NCBI GenBank assembly: GCA_004154925.1
Contig: QJNS01000045.1
Span: forward strand, 1-64,000
DNA from: Monosporascus cannonballus
Lineage: Eukaryota > Ascomycota > Sordariomycetes > Xylariales
DNA: 64,000 nucleotides
Direction of reading: 5' to 3'
Positions 1-13,887 of the stretch are shown piece after piece (position 1 is the stretch's first letter; each line of letters starts with the position of its first letter). The position numbers were made by a program, and so were the translations under genes. Below the pieces are notes generated by a model. The model searched no databases, was not told the origin of the DNA, and saw nothing but the letters and a program-made list of their open reading frames with translations.

Positions 1-3000
1 TAGGTTCTGGAGGTCTGTATTATGGTTAGTTAAGTATCGCAACAAAGATGGTCGACCCTACCTTCATGACCTAATTGATTAAGCGCGTCGTTACAGGAAA
101 TGCTCCTGTCTTCGCAGATTAAGCTGAACGAAGCGCGGAAAGCGTCGAGACCTTTCCCAATAGGATTGTTTCTGATGGTCTCTGACCGCGATTGATCTCC
201 CATGGCGCAAGTGATGCTTCTGAGAAAGGTCGGATGTGTGGGAATGGGGAAGGTCGCGTTTCGTTGTAATTTGGTTCTGTGGAATATCCAGCCACAAGCT
301 ACTCAGCCACCCGGCGGAGCCACCTAAAGGGAGCTTTACACCAGGACTGTCAGCCTCAGCGCTAAAGAGCTCGTTAAGTTGGCGGGTCGGAAAATTAACC
401 AACCCGATACCACAACGGGACCCTTACCGGTACGAGCGCCGCTTACAAACCGGAGGCCAGAAAGCCAAGACCCAAAGCCCGCAAAGCAGTTTGATCTTTA
501 GCTTTACTAAGAGATTACCTATGCGGGAATTTGTAATTCCATCTTACCAGTGACAGGGAGAAGAGTAAGAGAAGCGAGGCAGAAAGAAAGGGGAAAGTTG
601 AACCGAGTGGGAGGAACAAAGAGCGAAAAGAAGGGACAAAGGAACAGAGAGGAGGAAGCAGAGAGCCTGAGGTAAAAAGGATCGATAAGAGAGGATAAAA
701 GAAAAGACAGCAAAGTATGCGTTCGGAAGTGAGGCAAAATGGGGCTAGTCACTAGAACTTTGTTGGTAAAATTCGTTCGAAAACCTTTATGGTTTAAAGT
801 TCCTTCTGCCTGCTGTTACTGCTGTACCAAAGGGAATTTCTCGGGCTATCCCATGTCCCTTTTTAATTCCCACCCCGCCAAATTTCCGGAATGCTACCTG
901 CTCCTCCGCGTAACCTTTTCCACAAGCAACTTGTCTGCATAAAAGAACCGTAATCAGTTGGTCTTTTCGCGCGGTTCCTGGGTCCTTCCTCTCGAGGTAA
1001 TAAAGCCGTGCCACGCAAGCAAAATCTTTTAGTCTCCAAGGCGGTGTTACAAACGCAAATCCTTTTAGCATCACCGCCGAGCCGTTTCCTTCAATATCGC
1101 CGACTCCTTACCACGTACTAGCAAGGAGGGTTAAAGAAGGCGGATTCAGGACACCCCAGCATAGTTAGCACACCCCCCTGACGGAAAGCAAGGCAGAAAG
1201 GCAGCGTAACTGGGAGGAATTATGTCTAAATTTTTCAGCTCTTATGGTCGGAAAGATGGAGTCCATGGGAAGATCAGACCTATGAAGATCAATAACTCGA
1301 CGCCATCTTCCATGAAGGAACCACCAAGCTCTCTGCGTGGTCCCTGAATCCCTCCTCAAGTCAGCATAGTCACACTACGCCGTCTAAACGTTCTAAATCC
1401 CTGCGCGGATTTCTGGAAAGGTGGATTTAGAAAGCATGACGCCGATAAGCAAGCGATGAAACGACCAAGCGTAAGGATGGCAAGGCAGAAACATAGGGGT
1501 AACGACAAGGAAAGGATTCGATTTTTCAAGTTTTATTGGCGGGAATTGGGACCTATCAGAGATAATTCCGGACGATCTGCAAGGGGAATTCGCTATATGA
1601 CAGCCTCGATACAACCTTTTCGCCTTCTAATTTCGGCATTCGCATTCAGTCTCCGAGCTTTCTCCTGGTTCGACGAGTTACACGATAGATAAATCTGCTA
1701 TCTCCGGCTGCCTCCTTTTATGCTGGTGGATTCGGCTCGAGGATTATGCCTTCTCGATCTACATCGGCTACTCCGGGAATGCTGTTCGCGAAGCCTTTAA
1801 TACTGTATAATACTGACTGCGCCCCTGGCTTTATTACCAGACGGCTGCCTTCAGAAAATCATCGAACCAGGATTAAACCAGGCGGCTCCGACCCCGCCGC
1901 CTCTTTTTTGTTTCCTTCGTATGCTTAGGCTTGCTAGTCTTAGCTGCTGGAATCGTACTGGCCCATTTTGCACCGCCGTTATACCGTCTTGCTACCAGGG
2001 ATCCGGCTGATTAATTATTTGCTCTCGTAAAATCGACGCCAACAAGTTTGTTCCACGTCCACTTTTCTGCATGGTTTAACTGTCTAAAGTTGATTCTGAA
2101 TCATCATCGGGGCATTATTCGCCTCCCGTCAGGTAATTATTCCAGTTTCTCCTTATTGCCAAATAGCTTTTTCCTTGAAAAAAATCATTACATAAGTTCG
2201 TTTTTTTTCACAACTAAACGCTTATAATGCTGGAATACTGACGGCGAAAGGTTAAAGCTGTCGTAAACATCGCAACTCGTATAGCCAGGAGACATCCAAC
2301 AATAATAAATGGATTAAAATCACAGGCCATTCGCGCATAACCAAGTAACTTAAAAAAATAATCCCTGTCATGGTTGTTTCTATTTTTGGTATATGACAAC
2401 TTTAACCGGGGTATCCAAAAACGAATCTCCTAGGCTGTGCCTCAGGTGAAATCACCCTGCTCACCCTCGGCTCAGGTTAAAGCAGGACCAGCTCAGGTTC
2501 ATGCACGACAGAGGAAATTGCTGAGGGCAACTTTCGGGAAACGCATAGGGTTGTTGCATTGGTGTAAAGATCGTCGTCGTAGTAGACGCTATGCAGAAGC
2601 TTAAGGATCGGTGGTGTAAACTGGCCGTTTCGAGTGTGAGAGTTGTGCGAGGCCCTGTACTCCTGGTGTTGCCCAGATGGGCACAATAGGCTTTTCGGTA
2701 TTTTGCAATATATCGTCCGTTGACGCGAACAACTGCGTTGATTTTTGCCGCCATCTTTATGGTGCCGTGGATGCGATGACGAGTGGGTGGAAGATAGAGG
2801 TGAATAGAATAATCGCAGGGCTTCATTATTCAAACCAAACCATTAATTATTATCCTATTCGGATATGGATCATTTAATTCTTATTGTAACTCCTGCACTA
2901 GTACTACAAAAGGTGGCCCAACCTGTTCGTCCAGAGCCTGGGTGGGTGGTGAGGAGAAAAGGTGAAGAATGTTTGGTATGAACCAAGTGGACAAACCTTG

Positions 3001-6000
3001 CATGTGAGTCCTCAGGTGTTCGGAAAGCGTACCGACAAAAAAAATTGTCAATACGCGAGTAAAAGAAATGATAGAATCAGGTTTGTTCGCCGTAGGTTAT
3101 GCTACTACAATGCAACCTTCATGACCGAACAGTAGCAAATTGACCATGCGTAAACTGAAGTCTGTTGTTGGGAATGTTATGCGGCATGAACTTTTGATGA
3201 GTCGTAGATTATTAGGAAATATCAAGTGGTGGGAGTAGCCCGAAGTTGTAGTGTTAAGAACTGGGTTAGTCAGAGAAAGCGCTGCTAATAGGAATAGGTC
3301 TATTGTCGTGGAATAGGGGTATCTATGTTAGTCATCAAGCTCCCAGCACCCCGGAAGAACCTTATTCTGGCGCGCCCACAGTATATGGAGAGCTTCCTAG
3401 CCACCGCTCCCTAGAGCTCAATTCTAGTCAGACAATTATCACTTCCCACACTCTATGTTACCTTATCTACCGATCAGCCTAACTGTCACATCTACCTAGT
3501 CAGTCAACTACGGTATATGTAACCATTAATTTGCAATTTGCATGCTGCCACATGTAAGGCGTCAGCCGCCGCTTTAAGCAATAATATCAACGACACCAGG
3601 ACAATCGTGTTAATGTCAAATAAAGTATAATTATATAAATAATGGCTAGCCACCCGTTGTCGCCTAATTACCGGACATCTGCACAAGGGAGAAAAGAAAA
3701 ACAACGCTTTCATCATTTAAATCATGATGTTGGGTAAATGAATCGCTACTTGAAATCGTTTGTTTATATAGAGCCGCTATAATGAATTACCAAAGGCTAC
3801 CAAAAGGACAAGAAACTTACAAGGCGAAGATTTTGTTCTTAAGGTAAATAGGTCCATAGTTACGCAGTTTACTAAGGCGTAGCCGTGGTATTTGTATATA
3901 GTTAGTATATTATGCTTGAATAGGTTAAGGACATCGTAATGTGTTTGTATTTAGGGCGAGATTCCCAGGTTAAGTAGCTTCTTTTTGTTTGTAATGCGAA
4001 AGATGTCAATCAACAAGTAGGTCTTCGAAGAGGGCGGCTTTTTTGAAAACGGCTGTCTTGAGTGATACCTAGCTATATGAATCTTACCAGCATGCCCGTA
4101 GAACTATTGTGAGGTGCCAAAGTCGGGATACAGTGGAACCTTCTGGACAGGGGTCCCTACGGCTATATATAGGGGGCCTCCCCCCTTAGATATTTAGGAA
4201 GGACAGGCGTTAATGGTCATCTCTACTTCTACCTGACAGTTAGCCTCCTGCCTTTCACTCTGTGCTGCCCCTTTCCCCTGATACTTTACTGGTGTTATCA
4301 TCGTGGATTTTAAGTATTATAATCTTGGTATGAATACAACTGTTGGTTTGAAGAGAATAGGCTAAGAGTGCTAAGTTACTAAGAGAATTCGGATTTCTTT
4401 AAGGATTTTGGCAGTTAAGATACCGTGGTAATTCCGTCCGAGCAGATGGTTGCAAGAACTAAGTTTAATGATATCAAAAGCATGTACCAAGTTATAAGAT
4501 ACCGAGCGATATCTAATGGTAGTTGAAGTGCTTAAAATGATGCGAGCAGATTGCTCCTTGGCATGTCACTTAATCAATTACCATTCATCCCTCAAACTTA
4601 TACCAGGTAACTAGGCAAACTTCTTTCCATAACAATCCATATGATCTACTACCATTCGGCCCCGCACACTACGTTACTTTACGTGATTTTTGTGTCGTAT
4701 TTCATCGACAATACTTCCTTAGATTGCATCCTATTCTCGGTTGTTTCTTAGTCGATGTCGTTCTTGTCTGTCATTGGCCGCTCTGAAGGAGCTCGAAGCA
4801 GTTAGGTGTGTCCTACAAGACCCTTCGTCATTAACCCGTGATATCACAGAAGCCTCCCCAGTTTTCGCATCTAGACCTCATAGGAGGCTGTAAACCTCAT
4901 ATATTTTGCTATATCGAGGCTATATATTTCCTGTAACTGCTCGGGGGATATTGTGCCTTATATACTCGTAAAGAATCGTCGTATTAAGCAAATCTTGGCT
5001 TATAATCCATTATATCCATGATTAATCAAGGGGTGAGTAATAGGGATTTATGGAAGGATAGAAAAGAATCTTCCTAGCCTGGCCACCTCGAATAGGGGTA
5101 GCCAAATTTTCCGGGAAGGAGACCTCTGGATTCCTAAAAACGCCGAGTCAAGCCATTTGATTCATAGGTAACTTGCCTTGACATGTGTCGCAACTGCCCC
5201 TCTCCATGGATCTGGGGCGGCTAAATCGCGGCGTTTCTCCTATAGGCAGGCGGTGAGGAGTTGGTCCAAGCGCTTTCTGCCCACTCGGGCTTCCAAGCTC
5301 CTAACTACACCTCACTAAAGAAGCATCTTTGATGATTTTCGCAATTAATGCTCTCCGCGCATGAAGATTTCCTGCGACCTGGGTGAGAGATCTTGAGGAC
5401 TTGGTGCATACAAAACGACTTCAACTGTTCTTCTCTTGGTCGTTCAGTTCCTCCTGATTTCAAGCCTCTTCCTGCGATCGGTGAATTCAGCTCTGCCATA
5501 GTCGTAACCTACGAACCGATTCCCCTTTCATAAGCAAGAGCAAGAGCTCTGTCGCCTCCCATTCAAGCTACTGTCGGTTCTGGAGAACAGCGATACGCCC
5601 ATTCGTTCCTTCCACTACATCACGAAACCCTTCCTGTACTAAGAAGCACAGTATATGGTACTTAGTTGCACCAAGGCTGACGTTGCATACCCTACCCAAA
5701 GCAATAGCTTCTTGGTAGAGGCGCGTGACGATTTATAAGAGGATCGCACTAATAGAGCGATTTATCACGTCGCTCAATAGTGAGTCGATATTCTCATTAC
5801 CTCGTCCCTTTGCGCCGTACTTCGCCATCAGTTAGTTCATCAGTCGCTAACGCGAAGCTGAACAGCGTATTCTCAAATCAGAGCCCGCGCATATTTCCTA
5901 TCGGTCCCCTTTGAGTCCACCCAAGCATCAGCGCATAGTATATGTGTCGCATATTCGTCTCACCTACCTAGGCGTCGTATTTTAATACTTTGAGTATCAC

Positions 6001-6024
6001 ATCGCACTGTTGCAAACGGCAAAG
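1..6024. other. Gene-poor, partly AT-rich interval without recognised genes
   Basis: I find no protein family, RNA gene or intact transposon here. Open frames are all about 60-120 codons, overlap one another on both strands and lack family motifs. Base composition drifts: 550-720 is a purine tract, 1690-1930 is mixed, and most of 2100-5100 is AT-rich with many TA words. A TATA-like run near 4162-4170 is followed by a pyrimidine-rich stretch, which could be a relic promoter or LTR, but no second LTR was found. Decayed repeat DNA is the most likely content; this is inference. The last few hundred bases should hold the promoter of the gene starting at 6025. Confidence 0.5.
553..715 (+). repeat. 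Polypurine tract (strand-asymmetric)
   Basis: About 160 bases of the plus strand are overwhelmingly A and G, made of irregular GAGG, AGAAAG and GGAA words with only scattered pyrimidines. The tract is not a clean tandem repeat. It lies in the gene-poor left end and codes for nothing recognisable. Confidence 0.6.
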
Positions 6025-7976
6025 ATGTCGGGCTCTTACCACTATGGCCCTCCACCCCCTCCCCCTGCAACTGGACCCCGCAACGTTGATGGATATTATG
6101 CATACCCTTCTAACCCATCCTATGCGAGCGCCCCTCCGGCTCACCGAGGCGGCGTTTCTCTTGGCCACGGCCATGGTGGTGGCGGTGGAGGCCGCGGTGG
6201 TCACTACCAAGGTCCTGGGGGCCATGGGGGCGATTATAGTCGTGTTGCCAAAGAGCCTTACCCCAATTATCCGGAGCGCCCCTTTGGTTCATCGTATGGC
6301 GCCCCTCAGCCAAGCAGTTACTGGCAAGGTAACCCACAGATGAACCCTTCTCGAAATGCTGGCCCTGTGCCTGTCTCTTCCCATCCCGGCGGCTATGCTT
6401 TTCAAGGATACCAGCAGCCCCCGCCGCCTCAAGAATATGGGTACTCAAGCCAAACACCTCAGTCATATCCGCCATCATATCATCATCAGCAGCCGCCTGA
6501 ATATCGTTCTCACCAATGGGGCCGTGGCGGATACCAGGGTGACCGAGGTGGTCACAAGTCCGATCATCCCATGGGACCTCCCATACGCATCGGGTTTGAT
6601 CGGCCTGGTGTTCACAATCCCCATAACAGTGGCGCCTACGGCCAACCCTACAATCCCCCTCCTCATCATCAAGCGCCTGTGCCCTACCCACCACAGCCAC
6701 CTTACAGTAGTCACCCGCCTGCACCCGTAAATGCACCCTTGCCCGTGTCTACACAATTTTCAGGGCCTTCTTCCAACCGAGGTCAGTTTGGCTCGAATAG
6801 TAGAGGCCACGGTCGTAACCATTTCGGCCAGTCCAACAAGGGTCGCCCGTTTAATGGCAATACTGGGGGCGAGAAGTTTCGCAACCAGAACCAGCGCGTT
6901 TCCCACCATGCTTCTTCCCCCCATTCCCAGAAGTCTGACCAGGGCTTCAAGAAGAAGAAACGCAAGACAAACACACTGGGGCTTACGCCGGGTAATGACG
7001 AGGACTCGGACGAAGGTCCTGCGGATGAGGAATCTTACTGGGTCCAGAAGTTCGGTAACGAGCTACCTGCGTAAGATACTTCCACCCCCTTTTAGTCGAG
7101 AGAAGAATGTTTGCTAACTTTGTGAACCACAGCATTCCAAATTTGGCGGCTTGGATCGCCGAGCGGAAGGCGAACTATCCTACCAAGAAGCGCATCGAAG
7201 AGAAGAAGAAGGCCGAAGCACTCAAGGCAGCCCAGGCCAGCGACAATGCAAACACCGCTGACGCCAAGATCGACAGCGATGAGGAAAAGCTTGGAAAACT
7301 CCAGGCAGAGATGAGCAAGGTCGAACAGAGACTTAAGGAGAAGCGGAAGCGCCCGGCGAATGACGAAGGTGATGACATGAGGCTCGATAACGTCAACTCG
7401 GACATGACCTCGATTAAATCCGATGATGAGAAGCCCGAATCTCTCACTACGCACAAGCCGGCGTCTCTCCCCCCTCCCCCCCTCATCCGAGCAGATCCCA
7501 CTAGTCATTGCAAGTATTACGCTACTGGCGGCAAGTGCGGCAAGAAAGACAAGTGCCGGTTCAAGCATGACCCTGCTGTCCGCGAGGCAGCACTCCAGGA
7601 GCAGACCCGTAATGGGGGGCGACTCACTCTCAAGCAACGCCTAATGCTCAATGACAAGAACATGGAAGACAGGGAGACGGTCGAGGCTATTCTCTCGCTG
7701 CGATCAAATGGACGCATCCTGGACCCCCAGAATCCTGAGATCAGCCGCCGAAGATATGCACAGGATGCGTCATCGACGCTTCCCCCCGCGCCTAGCTCTG
7801 CCAGTTTACCTCCCAACCCTAATGCCCTCGGACGCCCTAGTGAGTCGCAACATGCTAAGGCCAAAAAGGATAACAGGCCGGCACAGCGTATCCAACAGGG
7901 ACGGGACCTCAGCGGCTTTAGCAACACGGGCTCGTTGCCTAGAGAGTCAATCCCGACGAACCACCGTGGCTTCTGA
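6025..7976 (+). CDS. NUFIP1-domain / CCCH zinc-finger RNA-binding protein
   Basis: Two exons, 6025-7070 and 7133-7976, give 629 residues. The 62-nt intron has a GTAAGA donor, a TGCTAAC branch word and a CAG acceptor. The join restores the NUFIP1-type motif IPNLAAWIAERKANYPTKKR at about residues 349-369. The N-terminal half is low complexity (Pro, Gly, Tyr, Gln, His) with RGG-like stretches, as in RNA-binding proteins. At about residue 474 is a CCCH finger with spacing C-x8-C-x5-C-x3-H. Between the two is a charged, coiled-coil-like Lys/Glu segment. NUFIP/Rsa1-type proteins act as scaffolds in box C/D snoRNP assembly with the R2TP/HSP90 machinery; that role is inferred from the family. The ATG at 6025 was chosen because the frame has no earlier ATG. 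The protein is probably nuclear. Confidence 0.85.
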
Positions 7977-9700
7977 GGGCGACACTTGTCAACTTGGCCC
8001 AGATCCTAGACCCCCTTGAGTTTGGTATACATCAGCAGGCGATATACCGTGGAGCCAACCTTGTTGCCTTGATACCGCCTGCTTACTAAGGCTGTTGCGC
8101 AACCAGGCTCACTTGGCAATACTTATAGACCATGGATTTTTGGGAGAGTGGAACTATCATCATTGCCGTTGCACCCCTTCCAGTTTACACACTCGTCCCT
8201 CATCAATGCGGTGGGATCAACAGACACCAGATCGTTGGCGGATGAGTATCCGCTTGAACAGTCCCAGGCCATCCTGGCCGTCTCAGTCTTTTGACAGGGT
8301 TATTTTACCACTCGTACGACTTGGTTACTCTTTGGCCTTTCATTTCTTCTTTTATTTGCTATCTACTAGTAGTTTCATATTTCGGGATCCTCACGTAATT
8401 CTCACCACTCCTTTGCCCCACTCAAGGCCACCCTAGATGGAAAGGAGGACCTTACCTCAAACAAACAAGCCAAGTCGTTCCATTTCCATCACCTGGGTAT
8501 CATGTTTGCTTTCTCGCGCAGACGCAAAAAGTGTGAAGACGGAATGCAATTAATCTACACAAAATGGAGATGCGAACGGTGGATGGTGGGTGGCGAATGG
8601 TAGATGGTAGATGGTGAACGGCAAATGGTATGGCGTCTGGACTTGCGTTTGCTGATACCCAAAAAGATAACGCGTTGCCCCGGTGGTACATGCGATAGGT
8701 AGTTAGTTAATACATGGCTATGGTTAAATGTCCTCGCCCTTTTAACTGTCTTCATCACGTATCCCGAGTTATATATACAGAAATCTTATCTTGACGAACA
8801 ACATTCGGAGATTCCTCCGGCAAATGGCCTACAAACCTGGTATCTCCGAGGGTGAGTTCTGTAATCATAATCCCTCACCGTCTCTTCATCTACGTCGCTT
8901 CTTGTGCTCAGTCTAGGGCATAATGCAAGGGCTCAACCAGTTCATATCAAAGCGTCACGCATTCTCGAGTTTCAGACAGCACGGGTACCTATAGAACCCG
9001 AGAGGGAAGCAGACAGGTGCGGAACCGCCACGATAAAACGCGCCCAAGAGCTCCAGGGAGACCTGGTCGGCACGTATAGCGGAGTAGATGGGGTGTGTGG
9101 GATGTTTCCGGGCCTTGACTCCGGATCATGTCGTCGTGTATTAGCGGTAGAGAGTTGCTGATCGATATGAAGAACCGCGTCTACTGCGACCACAACTGGG
9201 TGGAGTAGGTACCCAAGCAGGCTCTGGACAACATAGTTGGGCTACCCAGCCGATAATATCCGGAAGTTGAAATGTAAACTCAAACAAGTTACATCCAACC
9301 AACCACATAGTTGGTGATTTAGTCTATAAAGTGAAAACCTGTTATTACTCGAGTTGTAACGGGAATATTTTCCGTGAGTGTATAAAGATAATGCCTTCGA
9401 TAGGATGTACCTAGATAGAGGTAACTCAGCTTCTGGCCAGAGCCTGCGAAGGACGATAAATTAGGCCAAAAGGTCTCTAGGTTAAGAGGGATATGTCTAT
9501 CTATCCACTAACTATATTCAGATAAGGTGTAATATGTACCTAAACTCGTCATTCGCATAACAGGTATCCCATCTTTCAAAACGCCGGACTAATGCAATAA
9601 TATCCTGTCTCACTCCTTTCGTAACATTTCATGCAAAAAGTGGGGCATGACAGGATCCCTCCGCGCCCCCTTTCGACCGTATCTACCCCCATCGCCTCAC
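7977..9700. other. Intergenic region between NUFIP-like gene and OPT transporter
   Basis: This holds the 3' flanks of two convergent genes. A short irregular repeat of GATGGT/GGTAGAT words lies at about 8577-8635. An 85-codon plus frame (8904-9161) and a 73-codon minus frame (8972-9193) overlap each other and have no family motif. I see no gene I would defend. Confidence 0.5.
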
Positions 9701-12700
9701 TCACCACGCGTCCGGACCAAAGTGCGTCCCGTTAGGCACGGTACTATACGCGCAGGCCTGCCAGTCGCAGCCCTGCTTGTAGATCTCGGTGCCCCACCAG
9801 CTGAACCCGTCCATCCAGCCCGGGTAGATGAAGCCGAAGAAGACGACGACGATGCCGAAGGCGAGGCCCGAGTCCAGCGCGGCGCTGAGAGTCATGGTGT
9901 ACTTAGCCCACCACTCCGACGCGCGGTTCTTGGCCAGGTAGTTGAACACGTAGCAGACCACAGCCCACACGGAGAAGTTCAGGCCGGTCGCTGGGGGGAT
10001 CCAGCTCAGGGATCCGAACAACACCGGCAGGTTGATCTTCCGGACGATGCTGTTCCTCCTGTGGCGGCCGTACAGCCACAGAGGGATGGGGGCGATGGCG
10101 CCCACGAGGAAACACCAGACCAACGGGTGGTAGGTGGCGGTATTCCCGAAGAACTCAGCCGGTCCGACGACCCCCCATAGTATGGATCCGTTGAAATGGA
10201 CCCTGGCGATCGGGCAGGTGAAGCCGTTGATGGCCGCCGGAGTACAGATGCCCGGGACATTGTTGAACATCCAATTCAAGACTCCTATTTGGGTAAGCGA
10301 GGACACGATGGTTGCAACCATCTGAACGAGGAACAAAATTCTTGGCGGAATCTTCATGTAGTGGCCAAGCTTCAGGTCTGCTGCGAATTTAATTCCTTGG
10401 GCAGAGGAGATGTAGCCGTATGTGACAAAAACCATATTAGCCACCGGCCGGCCGGGGAAGATGGCGCCGCATATCAGCTGGCATATGAGATAGATGCTGC
10501 TGTGCTGGTTTGTCACCGCCATGACAATTCCAATGGGAATAAACAGCACGGCACAGATTCCTAATGCAATTAGGAGACCGTACCAAGGAAGATGGATTGG
10601 ATAGCTTGGTCATAGAGGTTAGTTCGGTGTTGACATGAAGACGGTGGTTTCTTGGTGCTCACTATTCAACGACAAAGATGCCCACAGCGGTCATGGACAC
10701 GAAGGTTATTAGATACCATGTGATTGGTGCATCCTTATACCTCCTCATAAGCCGATTGTGGACATCTTCGCGAGTTAGAAGGTCGTCGCTGCTGAAATTC
10801 ATCCTGTCAATGCCTCCGCTGTTCCGCTCAAGGGGAGACATCCCCGTCACCTCCGTGCTGAGAGGCTGATAGGCCGGCTTGGCTTCTTCTCCAGCCTCCT
10901 TTAAGGATCGTTTCCATTGAGTCCATATGTCTTTGCCATGCCAACAGGCCGTATGCGTCAAGAGCGAGGCTAAGCCGGCGAACTGTAATCCATAACTCAG
11001 CACGTAGGTGATGGGCAGAAATACCCGGCTGTAGTTCTTGTAGGCCTCCCTGTCGAAGACGAAGTCCGAGGTGAGGATTCTGCCGACGTCGTAAATGTTC
11101 CCGGTATTGTCGAAAACTGATGCCGACAGCATGGGCATATAAGATGAATAGAAAACATTGAGGTAGTAGCCGACCGGTGCGATGATCCACATGACTATCA
11201 CCAGACCACCAATGACGTTCATAGCGGCCCAGAAAGGGGTCAGAAGAGGCGAGCCGATATACGCGATTTGCGCCCAGTCAAACGTCAGTGGGAACAAACC
11301 CAGTCCGGAGACAACTCCGAATAGGTTGGCTACCACGACATTATCTGGAGCGAACCAGGTAATTACGTTAAAGTAGCTAAGGGCCGGCATCAGCAGGCCG
11401 GGAAGGAAGTAAAAAATGAAGGCAGAGAGCCAAATGATGTAGAAGAATTTCCATCTACTAATCCTCCACCCATTAGCCGGCTTGCTCTCCTCCTTGTGGA
11501 GGGTGGTGAACATAGCAGCCGACATCAGCGTACCTGGCCAGATCATTCCGCTAGGACGCACCAGGAATCGCCTGGTGAGTCCGGCAAAGGTATAGCCCAG
11601 AATTTGGGTCGAGAGCGTGAGCAGCAGCTGATAGACTATGCTAGCATGTTGGTTGTAGAACTTTGTTTGTTCAACAATGACATCCGTGGCAAAGGCAAAT
11701 CCGAACGACACATTGCTGCTGACGTAGACACAGCTATGCTCCTTCTCATTCCAAGTCCCCTGGGCAAGCCAGAGACGGAACCGTTGACGGCGGTTTCTCA
11801 CCTTAAGGGAAGAGCCTGTCGGGGTGTCAGACGTCGAAATAGAGGCTCGTTCGCCATCTATAAACTCTTCAGGGGGATCGGCGGGTCTCTTCAGCGCGTA
11901 ATCCCATAGTAGGCCAAGTGGATGTACAAGAAGCAATGCTATAACAGGTGTGATTGCAACACTGGGGTATCTCAAGGAAAAGAACAAATTTGTGGACGAT
12001 CCCAGGATGGAAAATAGAACGGACAAAGTCCACATCCGCGGTGTGTTTATGGAGAGCAAGGTATTATCAGTGGGAGCGACGGAGGCTCGAACCTGGGGAT
12101 AGGGTGAGTTATCCGGGGGGTCTTCCTCGGCCACGTGACAAGCGGCATCGCCATCGTCCGAATCCTCGTCGCCAGTAGTCGAAGCGTCTGATTTTCCACC
12201 AGAGAGTACATCATTCGGGAAAGCTGTCTCGGTGACACCAAACCGACCCCCAAGACCGCCGACGACTGTCGAGCCCCCAATTTCCTCGGACAGGCTCCAT
12301 CTACGGCTTATAGATGAGGTGCTCGTTCGAAAAGTGGCAGAACGACTCGTGCTACAGGACTTGCGCCGCCTCGAATTACTGGCTTCTGGGCTATGCCCCG
12401 CGGGTGGAATTGCGAAACCTTCATGGCCGTCTTCTCCATCTTCTTCTCCTTCTGGATTGACTGGCGCAGCTCCATACGACCCCGTCCCAAAGCCCGGAGA
12501 AGAACGGATCAAGAGCGGTGCTTTGGACATGTTCGATCCTTGACCATGGGATGCAGCAACATGCGAATCCAACTCGTATGCAGTTTCCGGTGGGTCGTTT
12601 TCATGGCTTGCACCTAGGGAAGGAGACGCCGAGTAGGTCTCGAGTTTCGTAGGAACGGTAGCAAACGTTAAAGTAAAAGAAGAGGAGGCCAAGCCTGACG

Positions 12701-12866
12701 GCGATTGGACACGGGCGGGAGAGGAAGTAGTACTTGCTGGAAACGTAATAGGTAGAGTACGGTCATGATCGCAGTCAGCGGGCGTGGGGTCCCCGCTGGT
12801 GGGACTCTTTTTCGCTATGGGCTGGAGAGGGAAGGTCTGCCGGTGTGTAGGATGGTGTGGTTGCAT
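9701..12866 (-). CDS. OPT-family oligopeptide/metal-chelate transporter
   Basis: Exons 12866-10663 and 10604-9701 (minus) give 1035 residues. The 58-nt intron has donor GTGAGC, branch CTAAC and acceptor AAG, and the join reads through a membrane segment (YYPIHLPWYGLLIALG). Family hallmarks are the N-terminal SPYPQVRASV motif followed by the first membrane span, the GLGLFPLTFDWAQIAYIGSP motif, and about a dozen hydrophobic segments. OPT proteins carry small peptides, glutathione or siderophore-metal complexes, driven by the proton gradient; the substrate cannot be told from sequence. The first 112 residues are low complexity (Ser, Pro, Thr). A second ATG at 12530 (MSKAPLL) would give 923 residues and may be the real start. 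The hydrophilic N-terminal domain of about 250 residues is long for the family. Confidence 0.88.
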
Positions 12867-13887
12867 AATTATGCAGTGGTCCTAGGAAAGCGGCGCCTCG
12901 GGAGGTACCGGCAGAAAGACCATTTGATAGGTAGTAAGTATAGGAACAGGCGGATCTATCCAACCATTTACACAAGAAAAAATGGTTGTAAACTTGCAAG
13001 GGGGCGCGAGGCCACTTAGACCTCGTTAATCCGGAAGATACGGGCGAATAGACCTAGGTAGGGATCCAAAGCTTAGTATTCAAGGCAATGATCAAGCCAG
13101 AAACCTAGGGGAGCTAATGATGACGTCCAAGATTGACTCGAAGAGCGCATGAATATCTACGGATAATTCACATATTTGGGAAAAGAAGAGGCTGCCTATG
13201 TACGTAAGTACTGCAGGCTGCTAAGGATTTGTGCAGGCAGGGACTGCACATTGCAGCCAGCCGGCCCAGTCCGGTGGATCTGGTCTAGCGTGCCGCGGTA
13301 GCGAATGAGGCAGACAGACCTGTGGTCGTTTCTGCCTGTCACACGCTACCTACCCTGCGGCATTAGGCATGTATGCACGGGATCCCGCCGCGCGGGGGGA
13401 TTGACAATTCATTCGATCACCCGCCCGAGATTCCCACACACACATTGATTGATAAGATGGTTGGCTCGACGAGATATCTAATCAATCAGTTGCAGCAAGA
13501 CGCTTAAGCTTTTTTCGCCATACAGGCACGAAGTACTCCTGGTTTGAACTTCCAGGTGCATGCGCACAAGGAAACCCGACTTGTACGGGCGAGGGCATCG
13601 ATGAGAGACCTCTTCCATTCTCGGCAAACGAAACCTACATACCGTACTGCAGTATAGATAGACCCGATTCGGCGTTGACTTAACTCCAGCTCCGCTCTTA
13701 GCAACAAGCTTTCCAAGAATCTGCCCACTTTCCACCCTCAACGTGGATCTATCGTGTGCAACTATCGCCGCTGCCCCGAAACTCTTGCAGCCACCCCATC
13801 CTAGCCTCGGCGGCTATTCTAGTCATATGCTGGATTTGCTGGAGGTCTTCAACCGCTACCAAAAGGATGCAAGAGGGGACAATCGAC
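12867..13887. other. Shared upstream region of OPT transporter and MTHFS
   Basis: The two genes diverge from this interval of about 1 kb, so both promoters should be here. The short frames in it overlap on both strands and show no known domain. In-frame codons precede the MTHFS start, including ATGs at 13756 and 13867, so a longer N-terminus for that protein is possible. Confidence 0.5.

Noticed and set aside
2461..2833. Two overlapping minus-strand frames of about 120 codons
   Set aside because: They occupy the same bases in different frames, are Ser/Thr/Pro/His-rich, and match no transposase or other family I know.
4130..4380. Possible solo LTR with TATA-like run
   Set aside because: No second copy, terminal TG...CA pair or primer-binding site could be found by eye.
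8825..8960. Possible start exon (MAYKPGISE) with GTGAGT donor
   Set aside because: The nearest acceptor leads straight into a stop, and no family-like continuation is visible.
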